A stretch of 21,625 nucleotides of DNA from Betaproteobacteria bacterium (lineage in GTDB: Bacteria; Pseudomonadota; Gammaproteobacteria; Burkholderiales; Rhodocyclaceae). This document shows, piece by piece, positions 20,601 through 21,625 of the stretch (the first letter of the stretch is position 1; the number at the start of each line of letters is the position of its first letter). The notes below the pieces were generated by a model. That model was given only the letters and a program-made list of their open reading frames with translations. It was not told where the DNA came from and made no database searches. The translations under genes and the position numbers were made by a program. The stretch is taken from assembly GCA_028065725.1 (NCBI GenBank), contig JAPTVL010000223.1, positions 1-21,625 on the forward strand. Reading direction: 5' to 3'.

Positions 20601-21245
20601 ATGCCCCCCCATGCCGAGAAGCACCGATCCAATGAGCCTGAACGCTGCGCGTGTTCAGGTGGCTGTACGACTGATACGACCTCCACTCAGGATGCGCCGC
20701 GTGTCTCCGTATCCCACTCCTCAGGGAAATCGAGCGTTTTTCGGATTCCCGCCATGGACTGCCCGAACGAAGAAAACGATATTCGCAAGGCACTAGCAGG
20801 CATCGATGGGATTCGGTCGCTACGCTTCGAACTGGCTGCCCGGACCCTGACCATTGATGCCGAGCAGTCCGTCCAGAAAAGTGCGTTACAGGCCATCCGT
20901 CAGCTCGGTTTTGAAGTGTTGCCCATTGAGCATGAACAGACCGAAGTCCCATCAGGTCTCGGCGAGATCAGTAAGGCCTTGATCGCCCTGGCATTGGCCA
21001 TCGGAGCCGAGGCGTTGGATTTCTTTGCACCCGATACCCTGCTGTTCAAGGGGCTGGGCATGGCGTTGGCAGCGGCTGCCATTGCCTTCTCCGGATTCTC
21101 CACTTATCGCAAGGGATTGTCCGCATTGCGGCGCGGCCAATTGAACATGAACGCCCTGATGGGCGTCGCCGTGACTGGCGCTTTCCTGATCGGTCAATGG
21201 CCGGAAGCAGCGAAACGAAACATCAATGAAGGAGTTCCATCATGA
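20601..21245 (+). pseudogene. 5' fragment of a CadA/ZntA-type P1B metal ATPase
   Basis: GGAG at 20591-20594 precedes the ATG at 20601. The product starts with a Cys-rich metal-binding head (CACSGGC, residues 17-23), then a heavy-metal-associated domain with AMDCPNEEND (51-60). Two hydrophobic segments follow (LIALALAIGAEALDFF; LLFKGLGMALAAAAIAFSGF) and the start of another (LMGVAVTGAFLIGQWPEAA). At about residue 204 (position 21212) the sequence leaves the family and ends KRNINEGVPS. A complete pump has 700-800 residues with CPC, DKTGTLT and nucleotide-binding motifs, none of which remain. It cannot transport metal. The frame runs into the leader of the next gene, which points to a deletion. 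Confidence 0.85.
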
Positions 21246-21595
21246 ACGTCAAGCAAGCCCTTTCCATCCCCGTTCTCTGTGCCGGTTTGCTCCTGTCCGG
21301 TCAGGTGTTGGCCGACTCGGTCATGCACAGCACGCCGGAAGGCGCGACAAAATTCTACCCGGCGCACGGTTCGGGCAGCAAATCCGCCCAGCAAGTGCAA
21401 CAGGAACTCGATGACTTCAAACGCAATCCAGTAAGTGCGGACGGCCAGTATCGTTATGTTGGCGGTGATCAAGGCTGGGTGCTGATTCCGCACGAATATG
21501 GGCTGTTCACGGGTTTCCTACGGCAGAAATCCGGGGTGGGCATGATGTCCTTGGCATGGTTGCATAGAGGAACGACGGAGTGTCCTTGGTGTTGA
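21242..21595 (+). CDS. Small exported protein, C-terminus probably replaced
   Basis: AAGGAG at 21228-21233 lies shortly before the ATG at 21242. Residues 1-24 form a signal peptide (NVKQALSIPVLCAGLLLSG, cleavage after VLA). The mature part (DSVMHSTPEGATKFYPAHGS, QQVQQELDDFKRNPVSADGQ, YRYVGGDQGWVLIPHEY) resembles small periplasmic proteins of the DUF4148-like kind often found beside metal-resistance genes. After IPHEYGL (about position 21505) the sequence becomes GFLRQKSGVGMMSLAWLHRG, low in family character, and ends in CPWC. An insertion or rearrangement near 21505 is likely. Confidence 0.6.
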   Translation: MNVKQALSIPVLCAGLLLSGQVLADSVMHSTPEGATKFYPAHGSGSKSAQQVQQELDDFKRNPVSADGQYRYVGGDQGWVLIPHEYGLFTGFLRQKSGVGMMSLAWLHRGTTECPWC

Positions 21596-21625
21596 TCTGG
21601 AAGATCTTGAGCTTGAAATACTCCA
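21507..21625 (-). other. Partial reverse-strand open frame at the window edge
   Basis: The minus strand from the right edge reads EYFKLKIFQINTKDTPSFLY and then ATMPRTSCPPRISAVGNP before a TGA at 21509-21507. It begins where the exported protein loses its family character, so it may be the end of an inserted gene. Too little is visible to name it. Confidence 0.25.

Larger units (their letters stand above)
15373..21625 (-). mobile_element. Tn3-family transposon with metal-response genes (right end not seen)
   Basis: Transposase, tyrosine recombinase, cadR and ynfA are arranged head to tail on the minus strand with spacings from -4 to 11 bases, and a divergent metal-ATPase remnant lies beyond. 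The left border is the presumed terminal repeat near 15373-15416. No matching CTTAG-type right repeat was found up to 21625, so the extent on the right is unknown and the metal genes could also lie outside the original unit. Confidence 0.65.

Noticed and set aside
19695..21595. Mercury-resistance (mer) operon
   Set aside because: The MerR-family protein has the CadR/PbrR cysteine pattern and histidine tail, and no merT, merP or merA is present. The divergent gene is a CadA/ZntA-type ATPase fragment.

Overview
The window looks like part of a proteobacterial plasmid, or of a plasmid-derived island. Codon use and protein families fit a beta- or gammaproteobacterium, but this is inference because no rRNA or taxon-specific marker is present. 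The core evidence is a complete replication and partition module. A Rep_3-type initiator (minus strand, 8268-9536) sits beside a cluster of 19-bp iterons (9594-9947). Divergent parA and parB genes lie on the other side of the iterons (plus strand, 10225-12475). A small Xre/MbcA/ParS-type (DUF2384) protein is translationally coupled to rep.

Left arm (1-8022): accessory genes, mostly of unknown function. In order these are a Sel1-like repeat protein running in from the left edge, a stand-alone AAA ATPase of the DUF4143 type behind a promoter-proximal inverted repeat, and a tandem pair of proteins sharing a CxxC-36-CxxC zinc-binding tail. Next comes a tightly overlapping run of small genes (4053-6140) that includes a HicB-like protein and membrane proteins. 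Then there is a convergent scar near 6315 where two genes are cut, two small unknown genes on the minus strand, and a small Xre-type regulator.

Centre (8023-12745): replication and partition. parB carries two phased palindromes inserted in frame (11765-11838). A third palindrome of the same design lies just after parB and is in frame with an orphan, diverged copy of a ParB C-terminus. These palindromes are the most unusual signal in the window. They resemble in principle the protein-coding palindromic elements known from Rickettsia.

Right arm (12690-21625): mobile DNA. A 653-residue tyrosine recombinase and a small operon (29-residue membrane peptide plus a second HicB-like protein) precede a Tn3-family transposon. 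Its transposase (998 residues), a 427-residue tyrosine recombinase, CadR (Cd/Pb-responsive MerR regulator) and YnfA form one minus-strand run starting at a divergent promoter pair with 19-bp spacers. The plus-strand partner is a P1B-type metal ATPase cut off after about 204 residues, followed by a secreted small protein that also appears truncated. The right end of the transposon is not visible.
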